Origin: an uncultured Planctomycetaceae bacterium
GTDB lineage: Bacteria > Planctomycetota > Planctomycetia > Pirellulales > Pirellulaceae
Direction: 5' to 3'
Length of the DNA: 39,208 bases
Assembly: GCA_903927685.1 (NCBI GenBank)
Contig: CAIYOB010001304.1
Span: 1-39,208 of the forward strand
In this document: piece by piece, positions 7,592 to 15,452 of the stretch
How the letters are laid out: every line of letters begins with the position of its first letter
Position numbering within the stretch: the first letter of the stretch is position 1
The notes under the pieces: generated by a model
Seen by the model: the letters and a program-made list of their open reading frames with translations, nothing else
The model's database searches: none
What the model was told of the DNA's origin: nothing
Program-made: the position numbers and the translations under genes

Positions 7592-8779
7592 TCATTCGCC
7601 GCGAGCCAGCAGCTGCCGAACCGCGGCGACCAGCCGGTCGATTTCCTGGCTGGTGTTGTACAAGTGGCACGAAACGCGAATCCAGCGGCGGTCGCGCCAG
7701 GCGATGATCGGGACTTCGATTCCGTATTCGGTCCACAGCTGCTGTTGCAGGGTGCGTGCGTCGCCTGGCGGCAGCGGGGCGTGAGCCATACAGCCGTACC
7801 AGTCCGGCGAGTCGGGCGTGATCGGCGCCAGGCCTGTCAAGCCAACGAGTTGCTGGCGAGCGTAGCACGCCAACGCGTGCGTCTGCCGCCGAAAACGGTC
7901 CAGTCCGACCTGGTCGAGAAAGTCGATCGCGGCCGGGACGGCAAAGTAGGCCGACGGATCCCGCGTGCCGGACCAGACGAACTCGTCGCTCCACACCTCC
8001 AGCGGCCCCGGCGGCAGCCGGCCCCAGCTGAGTTGCGGCGTCCGGATCGCGGCCTGGTGTGGCGGCGCGACGTACAGGAACCCGCTGCCGAAGGGAGCGC
8101 ACAGCCATTTGTGACAACTGGCGCAATAGTAGTCGCAGCCCAGCTGATCCAACGCCAGCGGCAATTGGGCGACCGCGTGCGGCCCGTCGATGCAGACCGG
8201 GATGCCGCGGCGTCGGGCCTCGGCCACAATCGGCTCGACCGGCAACGTGACGGCGGTCGCCGACGTGATGTGGCTGACGACCAGTAGACGCGTCCGGTCC
8301 GTGGCGGCCGCGAACACCGCCTGGACGACCTGCTCGGCCGCCTCGATCGGCAACGGCAGTTTCGCTTCCATCAACTTGGCCCCCGGGGCCTGCTCGACCG
8401 CCCGCCGCCAGATCCGCTGCACGGCGCCGTATTCGTGGTCCGTCAACAGGACTTCATCGCCCGGACGCAAGGACAGGCTGGCGGCCAGGACGTTCATCGC
8501 GGCGGTCGCGTTTTCGGCAAACACCAAGTTGCCTTCGGCGGCCCCAATCAACTCGGCCAATCGCCGCCGGGCGTGGAACCAAGCCGGCTCGAACTGCCGC
8601 ACAAAGAAGTCCATCGGCTGGGAGTCCAGCCGCTCCTGCCACGCCCGGCGTGCGGCTTGCACGGGACGCGGAGGCGGCCCGAACGAACCGTGATTCAAGT
8701 AGGACACCCCGGGAGCCAGATTCCATTGGGATCGCCAGTGTGCGGCCTCGTCAGAATCGAAGACGGGGGGAAGAGTCAT
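7592..8779 (-). CDS. Class V aminotransferase, isopenicillin-N-epimerase-like
   Basis: A 395-residue pyridoxal-phosphate enzyme of the class V fold. The N-terminus has YLNHGSFGPPP, the hallmark of the isopenicillin N epimerase/cysteine desulfurase-like group. The pyridine-N Asp lies in VCIDGPHAVAQ (about residue 198) and the Schiff-base Lys in SCHKWLCAPFGSGFLYV (about 224). The C-terminal RVSCHLYNTSQEIDRL segment is also typical. Its length matches the family. No good ribosome site is visible before the ATG at 8779; the upstream bases are two near-copies of a CAGTTG-type motif. The reaction could be epimerisation, desulfuration or transamination of an amino acid; a beta-lactam role is not implied. 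It lies downstream of the MoxR gene on the same strand with a 48-base gap. Confidence 0.87.
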   Translation of the reverse strand: MTLPPVFDSDEAAHWRSQWNLAPGVSYLNHGSFGPPPRPVQAARRAWQERLDSQPMDFFVRQFEPAWFHARRRLAELIGAAEGNLVFAENATAAMNVLAASLSLRPGDEVLLTDHEYGAVQRIWRRAVEQAPGAKLMEAKLPLPIEAAEQVVQAVFAAATDRTRLLVVSHITSATAVTLPVEPIVAEARRRGIPVCIDGPHAVAQLPLALDQLGCDYYCASCHKWLCAPFGSGFLYVAPPHQAAIRTPQLSWGRLPPGPLEVWSDEFVWSGTRDPSAYFAVPAAIDFLDQVGLDRFRRQTHALACYARQQLVGLTGLAPITPDSPDWYGCMAHAPLPPGDARTLQQQLWTEYGIEVPIIAWRDRRWIRVSCHLYNTSQEIDRLVAAVRQLLARGE

Positions 8780-8827
8780 TGGTCAGTTGTCAGTTGCCAG
8801 TGGGCGCTGTTTTGGGCTGAGGCGAGG

Positions 8828-9892
8828 TTAGGCGTTTGGCGGCGGTGGGGGCGTGGGGGCTTTGGGGGCGGCGGCGCTGACGAATTTGGGGATCTCGGGC
8901 TCGGGGATTTCTTTCAGCAGGCGGCGGATCAGGTCGTCCGTGCCCAGGCCCTCGGCCTGCGCTTGGAAATTCGTGCTGATTCGGTGCCGCAGGACCGGAA
9001 CGGCGATCCGGCGGACGTCGTCCACGGAGACGGAGAACCGGCCGTCCATCGCGGCCAGGGCCTTGCCGCCGTTGATCAGGAACTGGCCGGCCCGTGGGCC
9101 GGCTCCCCAGTCGACCAAGTCGCGGACGAATCCCGGGGCCGTGGGGTCCTTGGGCCGCGTGGCCCGCACCACGCGCGCCACATACTTGATGATGTACTCG
9201 CTGACGGCCACGGAATTGACCAGCCGCTGGACGTTGACGATGACCTTGGCGGACATCACCTTCCGCACCTCGACCTTCTCCTGCCGCGTCGTAACCGCCA
9301 GAATCCGCTCCTCCTCCTCCGCCGTCGGATAGTCGACTTTGATGTTGAACATGAACCGATCCAGCTGGGCTTCCGGCAGCGGGTACGTGCCTTCCTGCTC
9401 GATCGGGTTCTGGGTGGCGATGGTGAAAAACGGCTCCGGTAACGGGTACGTGGTGCGGCCGACGCTGATTTCGCGTTCCTGCATCGCTTGCAGCAAGGCC
9501 GCCTGGGTCTTGGGAGGCGTGCGGTTGATCTCGTCGGCCAACAGGATATTGGTGAACACGGGGCCTTCGACAAAGCGGAAATTGCGTCGGCCAGTGCTCT
9601 CCTCTTCCAGGACGTTGGTCCCCGTGATATCCGAGGGCATCAAGTCGGGCGTGAACTGGACGCGTTTGAACGCCACGTCCAGGATCTGCGACAGCGTGCT
9701 GACCATCATCGTCTTGGCCAAGCCGGGGACGCCCTCCAGCAGGCAGTGGCCGCGGGTAAAGATGGCCGCAAACAACTGCTCGATCACCTCGTTCTGGCCG
9801 ACAATCACCTTTTGCAGTTCCTGCTGCATCAGCTGCCGGTGCTGGGCGAACTCCTGGAGAACGTCGCCGATACTGCGTGGTTTGGTGGACAC
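8828..9892 (-). CDS. MoxR-family AAA+ ATPase
   Basis: A 354-residue AAA+ chaperone-like ATPase. The Walker A motif GVPGLAKT (54-61), Walker B ILLADE (116-121), sensor-1 ATQNP (159-163) and LDRF (177-180) are intact, and the MoxR signature GQxEVIEQLFAAIFTRGH is present. The C-terminus ends in a Pro/Ala-rich tail. Translation starts at a GTG at 9892, supported by GGAGGA five bases upstream. MoxR proteins usually act with a DUF58/VWA-domain partner encoded next door to mature or insert metal centres or envelope complexes. Here no DUF58 or VWA gene is adjacent; the downstream gene is a class V aminotransferase. Confidence 0.93.
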   Translation of the reverse strand: MSTKPRSIGDVLQEFAQHRQLMQQELQKVIVGQNEVIEQLFAAIFTRGHCLLEGVPGLAKTMMVSTLSQILDVAFKRVQFTPDLMPSDITGTNVLEEESTGRRNFRFVEGPVFTNILLADEINRTPPKTQAALLQAMQEREISVGRTTYPLPEPFFTIATQNPIEQEGTYPLPEAQLDRFMFNIKVDYPTAEEEERILAVTTRQEKVEVRKVMSAKVIVNVQRLVNSVAVSEYIIKYVARVVRATRPKDPTAPGFVRDLVDWGAGPRAGQFLINGGKALAAMDGRFSVSVDDVRRIAVPVLRHRISTNFQAQAEGLGTDDLIRRLLKEIPEPEIPKFVSAAAPKAPTPPPPPNA

Positions 9893-9927
9893 CGTGTTCC
9901 TCCGCCGGGAAAGCGTCTTCCGTTAGC

Positions 9928-9942
9928 AACGCTCACGAAACA
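9928..9942. repeat. Short interspersed repeat AACGCTCACGAAACA, copy 1
   Basis: The 15-base word AACGCTCACGAAACA occurs here and again at 20769-20783, both in non-coding sequence beside gene ends. Fifteen identical bases are unlikely by chance in a window of this size. Confidence 0.6.
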
Positions 9943-10125
9943 ACTCCCGCGCCCCGGTACTCCGGGGAGAGCATGCGGGTAAGGTGCCAGCAGGCCAATG
10001 GCGGGTTGTCCCTGCAGCGTTGCTGCGAGTTCGAATTCTAACGCCTGGACGCCGGACGAACAACGCCGCAGAGAACGGCCTGTCTGCCGTCGGGTCAGTC
10101 CAAACGTGGCAGACGCGTCCCTGTG

Positions 10126-10146
10126 GGACGGATTGACAATCCGTCC
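10126..10146. repeat. 21-base palindrome GGACGGATTG-A-CAATCCGTCC
   Basis: The two 10-base arms are perfect reverse complements around a single central base. It adjoins the repeat-framed element at 10147-10194. Such a site could be a hairpin in RNA, an operator, or part of an interspersed element. Confidence 0.8.
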
Positions 10147-10194
10147 TACGGTAGCCCGAAGCGCCAGCGAGTGGGAGTGTCAGGAGCTACCGTA
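10147..10194. repeat. NPKRQREG-type repeat framed by a 9-bp inverted repeat
   Basis: TACGGTAGC (10147-10155) and GCTACCGTA (10186-10194) are perfect reverse complements. Between them lies one copy of the core CCGAAGCGCCAGCGAG seen at 2641-2730. This suggests the core can be carried as the loop of a hairpin unit. Confidence 0.7.
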
Positions 10195-10285
10195 TGCGGG
10201 ATAACGCTGCCTGGCAGAAGCGGGCCGCCAGCGAGGGCCGGAACAAGCGGATGATGGCGGTGAAAGAAGTAAATTCCGGCAGCCT

Positions 10286-10471
10286 TCACGCCGCCGCTTC
10301 CAACTCGCCCGTGGGCTCGTCACCCGGATTGCTGCTCTTCATACGATCGATTTCGTACAGGAACAACTTGAGGTCGGGCACGAGCGAGGGCGGCACCTTG
10401 TGGCCTTGCTTGGCCAGCAACTCGGCGATTTCCGCCGCGGACAGGTCTTGAATGTGCAGGGAAATGGGCAT
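10286..10471 (-). CDS. Small hypothetical protein (61 aa)
   Basis: A 61-residue frame starting MPISLHIQDLSAAEIAELL. A good ribosome site (GAGAGGA) lies about nine bases before the ATG at 10471, which favours a real gene. The sequence is soluble and mixed, predicted mostly helical, with an acidic Ala-rich tail (GELEAAA); there is no signal peptide or membrane segment. I do not recognise a family. It lies 179 bases downstream of the sulfatase gene on the same strand and might be a small regulator or an orphan. Confidence 0.55.
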   Translation of the reverse strand: MPISLHIQDLSAAEIAELLAKQGHKVPPSLVPDLKLFLYEIDRMKSSNPGDEPTGELEAAA

Positions 10472-10650
10472 GGGGAACGTCCTCTCGTTCGCGTGACGTT
10501 CTGTTTATCGGTCCGGCCCGGACGCCGATTCACCGGTTGGCGGAAGGAACAGGCGATTGCGGACCAGACCGTGCGTTTCCTGCCGCGCCGGTGAAATGTG
10601 CCGGTTTTGAGTGCCCGGCGGGCGGCGCGAGGCGGGGCGATGGCGAGTCC

Positions 10651-12069
10651 TCAAGCGGCCGCGGCCTGTTTTCGGGCCTTGGCGCCTTTCTTTTTCGCCT
10701 TGGGGGCGACATCCTTCGGGGCGGTGTGGCCCTTGTCGGGAGCGAGCTGGTCGAGCACGGCCTGCAGACGTTGGCGAGCTGCGCCGGCGTCGGGCGACGC
10801 GTCGGCGGCCGTCGGCTTTTCGACGAACGGTGCGTCGCTCATGTCGAACAGCTCGCCGTGATTGTTCAGCTTCCAACCTGGCTCGCGGACGTACCAGTTC
10901 GGGCCGAGCTGCACGAAGATCCAATCCCGCGGCGTTCCTGCCTGGCCGCGCAGCTGCTTCGCAAAGCTCTTGCCGTCCTGCGTCACACCCGCGGGCAGTG
11001 GCGCGCCGGCCAGATCGGCAAACGTGGCGAACAAGTCGCTAAAGTCCACCAGGTTGCGCGTCGCCTGGCCCGCCGGCGTGGTCCCTTTCCAGCTGGCGAT
11101 CAAGGGCACGTGGGCGCCGCAATCCAGCATGCTGCCTTTCTGGCCGCTCAGCGCGCGGCCCTGGAGCGTCCGCGACTGGTGAGCCGTCCCGTTGTCGGCG
11201 CTGAACAGGATCAACGTCTTTTCGCGCAGGCCCAGCCGGTCGATGTGGGCCACCAGCTCGCCGACCTGCTTGTCCAAGTACGCCACGTTGTCCGCGTACA
11301 GTTGCTCGGGAGCGGTCTCGCCTGCCTGGGTGTCCGGCGTCCGCAGGATCGGACCGTGCACCAGGTGCGACGCATAGTAGAAGAAAAATGGCTGCTCGCG
11401 GTGCCGCTGAATGAAATCCAGGGCAAACTCGTGGCAGACGTCGGGATAGTAGATCTCCCGGCCGGCTTCGATCAACTCGCCGTTCTTCGTGTAGTTCGTC
11501 TTCCAGTAGTAGCCGCCCGCCGTCGGATCGGTGATGGATTCGTCAAAGCCCCAGTCGCCCGGCAACGCGCCCATCTGACGCCACTTCCCGCAATGCCCGG
11601 TCGCGTAGCCGGCCTGCTTCAGCGTTCTGGCGACCGACGGCTCGTCCGCCGGCGTCGGGCGACCCGCCGTCTGATTGGTCAGACCGCCGGTGCGGAAGCC
11701 GTACCGTCCGGTGATCAACAAGCAGCGCGTCGGTCCGCACAGCGGGGTGCAATAGGCATTCTCGAACCGCAGACCGTCACGGGCCAAGGCATCGATGTTC
11801 GGCGTCTTGAATGTGTCCGAACCAAAACAACTCACGCCATCCAACCCGTAGTCATCGGCCAGGATCAAGACGATGTTGGGGCGATCGCGAACCGCGGCGT
11901 TGTCGCCTTGATTCTCCGCACAGATCGACCATTCTGCGGGCGCGAGGATCAGAACCAGCGTCGCAAGTTTCGACAGTAGTTGGCCAGCCAAGTGCGGGAG
12001 GCACAGCGATTCGGGCGGATGCAAGCGAGCATTCATCGTGGAGCCTTTTGGTGTAGAGGTCGAGGGCAT
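10651..12069 (-). CDS. Secreted sulfatase (arylsulfatase A-like, Cys-type)
   Basis: A 472-residue sulfatase. The N-terminal metal motif NIVLILADDYG supplies two Asp ligands, and CGPTR (residues 111-115) is the C-x-P-x-R signature whose Cys becomes formylglycine; the flanking LLITGRYGFRTGG fits. A second ATG at 12036 would shorten the protein by 11 residues; both starts place a hydrophobic export signal (LATLVLILAPAEWSICA) before the mature domain. The later motif LFSADNGTAHQ contributes further metal and sulfate contacts. The C-terminus ends in a Lys/Ala-rich tail (KAKKKGAKARKQAAAA), an unusual basic extension. It would hydrolyse sulfate esters from polysaccharides. It lies upstream of nothing else but is downstream of the GH106 genes on the same strand, so it may act on the same glycan. 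Confidence 0.92.
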   Translation of the reverse strand: MPSTSTPKGSTMNARLHPPESLCLPHLAGQLLSKLATLVLILAPAEWSICAENQGDNAAVRDRPNIVLILADDYGLDGVSCFGSDTFKTPNIDALARDGLRFENAYCTPLCGPTRCLLITGRYGFRTGGLTNQTAGRPTPADEPSVARTLKQAGYATGHCGKWRQMGALPGDWGFDESITDPTAGGYYWKTNYTKNGELIEAGREIYYPDVCHEFALDFIQRHREQPFFFYYASHLVHGPILRTPDTQAGETAPEQLYADNVAYLDKQVGELVAHIDRLGLREKTLILFSADNGTAHQSRTLQGRALSGQKGSMLDCGAHVPLIASWKGTTPAGQATRNLVDFSDLFATFADLAGAPLPAGVTQDGKSFAKQLRGQAGTPRDWIFVQLGPNWYVREPGWKLNNHGELFDMSDAPFVEKPTAADASPDAGAARQRLQAVLDQLAPDKGHTAPKDVAPKAKKKGAKARKQAAAA

Positions 12070-12174
12070 GACTTGTCCCTGAATTCGAACAACTCGTCAC
12101 TCACGGAGCAAGATCCGGTTTGGCGTTTCTATGGCTTGCCGTTTCTCCGCAATCCGGCGCTCAATTACGGGACG

Positions 12175-15100
12175 TTACTTATGCTGCCGGATGGTAACCG
12201 GCCCTAGCAGACCGGAGGATGTCAGTTCGGCCGGCCGGCCGGCCTTCTGACGTTCCACGCACTGCTGGCAGCCATACATACCGCTGGTCAACGTGTCGTA
12301 GGTGCGGACATTCGTCACGGTCCGCCGCTGGTCCGGCGGCAGCGTCGCGTCGCCGATCAGCCGGTTGGGCCACAGATTGGCCACTTCGATCTCCAGTTCG
12401 TTCGGGCCGGACTGCAACGCGCCGCTGATCTCCACCTGCCACGGCGCAGTCCACACCACGCCCAGATCGCGGCCGTTCAGCCGGACGCGCGCGACGTTCT
12501 TGACCGTGCCGAGATCCAGGAAGATGGCGGATCGTGGCTGTTCGCTCGGAGCTGGAAACGTCGTCCGGTAGGCCGCGATGCCGGAAAAGTGCTTGATCGC
12601 CTCCTCCGGCCGCTTTGTCCAGTCATCCAACTGGTCGAAGACCACCTTCCCGCCTGTGCCCTGGTCCGGATAGAACCACTGTGGATCGAACTGTACCTGC
12701 CAGGGGCCGCCGATCTGCTGCAGCACTTCCTGCTCTGGAAAGTTCTTGGCGTCTGGTGCGTGTTTCGCGTCTTCCGTTCCCTCCCTGAACACGACGAACC
12801 AGCTCTGCCGCGGGGCGAATTGCAGCGGCACAAGCGTGCGGCCGGCTTCGTCGCGGCAATCCGGCAGGTCGCGAGTTGCGCCGGTGACGGCGTCCCACAG
12901 TTCCGGCTGCCGGCCGCGCACGCGGAACAGGACTCGGGCGGCAGCGTCCTGAGAACTCTGGTTGCTGACAAAGTAGATGTCCGTCTCGCCGCGACGGCGG
13001 TGGATCCAATCGAAACTGGACCCGGCCGAAGTCTCGCGGAACTCAACATCCGGCGCCAGGCCGTCCGCGGCCGCCACGGCGTCCCAGGGCCCTTCACGCA
13101 GTTTCGGGACCGAGCCGGCCAGCGTTTTCGGACCGACAACCGACACGCCGGCTTCCGCCAGCTCGTTGACCTTCTGCAGCGTTGCGGGCGACAGGACGGC
13201 GTCGGGCTGCTGGGGCAGCACCAGATAGCGATAGCTCATCCCGTCCGGCAGCGTCAGCCGGCCGTCGCGGGCTGAAACGCGGGTCAACAGCACTTCGGCG
13301 TTCAGCACGTCATAGTCGAAGCCGGCGGGCCGCTGGCTGGGCCGCGGCGGCAGGAAACCGGGAATCGCTTCGTCCTGCAGGTAGGCCACGTCGGCGACGA
13401 ACAAGCCCTGCCGCAACAGGTGCTGGCAGCGGGCCAGATACGTCAGCCATGCGCCGCTCATCGGCCACCACGTCAAGTGGCAGTCGAAGTGCGTGCCGAC
13501 ATGTGCCCACTGGAATCCGGGCCGGGCGTCCAACCGGGGCTGATGAACCCAGAAACACAGCACGTTCCGCGTCAGCCCTTCGCACAGGGCCGCGTCGCCG
13601 ATGTCCTTCATGCTCCACGGATCGTCCTTCCAGTCGCAGCCGAACGACGTATAAGCTTCGGCCTGGCAGTCCGGTTTTCCATAGATGTGCATGGCACAGG
13701 CCGCCTGCTTCAAACTGGGGTTGTGCTGGTGCGTGATCGGGCCGTCCGGCTCGCGGTTACGTTTCCAGAACTCGCCCATCGGCACGTCGTTGACCCCCAG
13801 GCACTGCAGGGCATCGATCCAATGCGTGAAGAACGGCCCGCCGGATTCCGGGTGGATGCCGCGCAGGCCGCCGGCGACGGTCAGTTCGCGCAGCCGGCCG
13901 TAGTAATTGGCCGCCACCAAGTCGGCCGCCGTGCGGCGATAGTCCTGCAGGAACCGCCGCGTCTCGGCGGCGCTGTCCACGGTCCGCCCCAAGACGGCCG
14001 GCAGCCAGGCCAGGGGATCATAGCCGCGCCGCCGCTGGAACTCGTCCCGCATCGCCGGCGTCCACGTCGGCTGGCCCAGTTCCCAGCTGTCGATGTGAAA
14101 GTACTGCAGCGACTTGCCGGCCAGCGGCCCGGCATCGGCGATCAGCTTGGCGCCCGTCTCGGCAAAATGCGCATCCATCGCCGCGGCGCTCATCGTGTCG
14201 ATCTCCAGGCCGGTGGGCCCCGAGCCGACGCATTTGATCGGATTGCCGTGCAGCGTGCAGCCGATCCGCAGCACCTGCCAGCTGCCTGCGGGGGCTTCCC
14301 AAGCGAGCCGCCCGTCTTGATCCATCATGCGGGTCACATCCACCGCGCGGCGGGCGTCCCACAGGAAGCGCGACGCGGGCTTCGGGTCCGCCAGGCGGTC
14401 CTTGGCCAGCAGGGCGATCTCCGCCACCTGCACATTCCAGTTTTCGCCGCGATAAGGCTGCGACGAGTGGAACAGAACCCGAAAATGCTTGGCCCGGGTT
14501 TCGTCGAACACGAGCGTCCGCTCGGCATGCGGTTCCAGCGTCGCCTGCAGGAGTGACCGAAACGTCGTGCCGTCGTCCGAGCACTGCACCTCGACATCTT
14601 TCGGGCCGCAGTCCGAATACGGCTTGAGGTAGACGCCCGCGGCCGGCCAGGGAGCGGCGAAGTCGAATTGCAGGAATTCCGGCTTCTGGGGCGTCGGGCC
14701 CATGCCGGGCTGGTCGCCGTTGGAGATCCAGCGCGACGCCTCGTCGCCGTCCTCCGCCAAGGCCGGGGCGTAGTCGCGATAGTGGGAACTGGCGACCAGC
14801 GTGCAACGGGCCAGCCCATCGTCCGGCACCGGCGCGGCCAGGACGGCGACATCGCGATAGTAGTCCTGCACGGCCTGCGGCTTGGGCAGCGTCAGAGTGA
14901 CTCGCCCCGGGCCTTGGACCGCGGCCTGGACCGCGACCAGATTCTTGGCCGCGTGCTCCGGCGTCACCCAGGGGCCGCCGCAGTTCCAGCCGCTGCACAG
15001 ATTCACGCCCAGCACGATCCCGCAGCGGTCGGCTTCGAGCACGGCATGCCGGTACAGTTCGCGCCATGCGGGGCTCATGAACGCCGGCCCGCGCGGAGCT

Positions 15101-15345
15101 TCTGCCCCGGCTTCGCCCGCATCGAACAGCAAGGCTCCGGCGATGCCCTGCTTCTTCATCTCCTCCAAGTCCCGAGTGATGCCATCCTGGCTGGCCGCTC
15201 CGTTGAGCCACCACCAATAGCACCAAGCCTTCGCCGAATCGGGAGGCGCGAGGAATTCCTGCCGCAGGGCATCCTCGGCTGCGCGGGAAACCGTGCCAAG
15301 CAGGAGGACCACGCACGCGGTGAGTAGCGTTGCAGATCGAATCAT
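12175..15345 (-). CDS. GH106-family glycoside hydrolase (alpha-L-rhamnosidase-like), copy A
   Basis: A 1056-residue secreted enzyme. The ATG at 15345 begins a signal peptide (MIRSATLLTACVVLLLGTVSRAAE); an upstream TTG at 15366 is less likely. The opening region PPDSAKAWCYWWWLNG, then GITRDLEEMKKQGIAGALLFD, is characteristic of GH106, as are FHIDSWELG and HPESGGPF, which hold the acidic residues expected to be catalytic. The C-terminal part contains a beta-sandwich (LGTVKNVARVRLNGRDLGVVW) ending NLWPNRLIGDATLPPDQRRT. Characterised GH106 enzymes remove L-rhamnose from pectin or flavonoid glycosides with inversion and calcium dependence. It is paralogous to the next gene (15453-18785); the two are tandem on the same strand with a 107-base gap. 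Confidence 0.9.
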   Translation of the reverse strand: MIRSATLLTACVVLLLGTVSRAAEDALRQEFLAPPDSAKAWCYWWWLNGAASQDGITRDLEEMKKQGIAGALLFDAGEAGAEAPRGPAFMSPAWRELYRHAVLEADRCGIVLGVNLCSGWNCGGPWVTPEHAAKNLVAVQAAVQGPGRVTLTLPKPQAVQDYYRDVAVLAAPVPDDGLARCTLVASSHYRDYAPALAEDGDEASRWISNGDQPGMGPTPQKPEFLQFDFAAPWPAAGVYLKPYSDCGPKDVEVQCSDDGTTFRSLLQATLEPHAERTLVFDETRAKHFRVLFHSSQPYRGENWNVQVAEIALLAKDRLADPKPASRFLWDARRAVDVTRMMDQDGRLAWEAPAGSWQVLRIGCTLHGNPIKCVGSGPTGLEIDTMSAAAMDAHFAETGAKLIADAGPLAGKSLQYFHIDSWELGQPTWTPAMRDEFQRRRGYDPLAWLPAVLGRTVDSAAETRRFLQDYRRTAADLVAANYYGRLRELTVAGGLRGIHPESGGPFFTHWIDALQCLGVNDVPMGEFWKRNREPDGPITHQHNPSLKQAACAMHIYGKPDCQAEAYTSFGCDWKDDPWSMKDIGDAALCEGLTRNVLCFWVHQPRLDARPGFQWAHVGTHFDCHLTWWPMSGAWLTYLARCQHLLRQGLFVADVAYLQDEAIPGFLPPRPSQRPAGFDYDVLNAEVLLTRVSARDGRLTLPDGMSYRYLVLPQQPDAVLSPATLQKVNELAEAGVSVVGPKTLAGSVPKLREGPWDAVAAADGLAPDVEFRETSAGSSFDWIHRRRGETDIYFVSNQSSQDAAARVLFRVRGRQPELWDAVTGATRDLPDCRDEAGRTLVPLQFAPRQSWFVVFREGTEDAKHAPDAKNFPEQEVLQQIGGPWQVQFDPQWFYPDQGTGGKVVFDQLDDWTKRPEEAIKHFSGIAAYRTTFPAPSEQPRSAIFLDLGTVKNVARVRLNGRDLGVVWTAPWQVEISGALQSGPNELEIEVANLWPNRLIGDATLPPDQRRTVTNVRTYDTLTSGMYGCQQCVERQKAGRPAELTSSGLLGPVTIRQHK

Positions 15346-15359
15346 GGCTGTCTCGTTTG

Positions 15360-15414
15360 ACGGCAAGCTGAAGGTGTCGGCGGAGGGAATACGCAGTCGC
15401 CTTCGGCTTGCCGT
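15360..15414. repeat. 15-bp inverted repeat between the two GH106 genes
   Basis: ACGGCAAGCTGAAGG (15360-15374) and CCTTCGGCTTGCCGT (15400-15414) are reverse complements with one mismatch, with a 25-base loop. On the reverse strand it lies 38 bases after the stop of GH106 copy B and just before the start of copy A, so it could be an attenuator or an RNA-processing hairpin. No U-run follows. Confidence 0.7.
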
Positions 15415-15452
15415 TCAACGCAGGCGCGCCGCGTATCCGACAGTGTGGGCGT

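Larger units (their letters stand above)
9893..10285. other. Repeat-rich intergenic region
   Basis: No credible gene is present in these 393 bases. They hold a 15-base repeat shared with 20769-20783, a 21-base near-perfect palindrome at 10126-10146, and one copy of the CCGAAGCGCCAGCGAG repeat framed by a 9-bp inverted repeat at 10147-10194. A degenerate further copy of the same core may lie at about 10219-10237. Promoter elements for the MoxR gene should be here but are not distinct. Confidence 0.6.
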
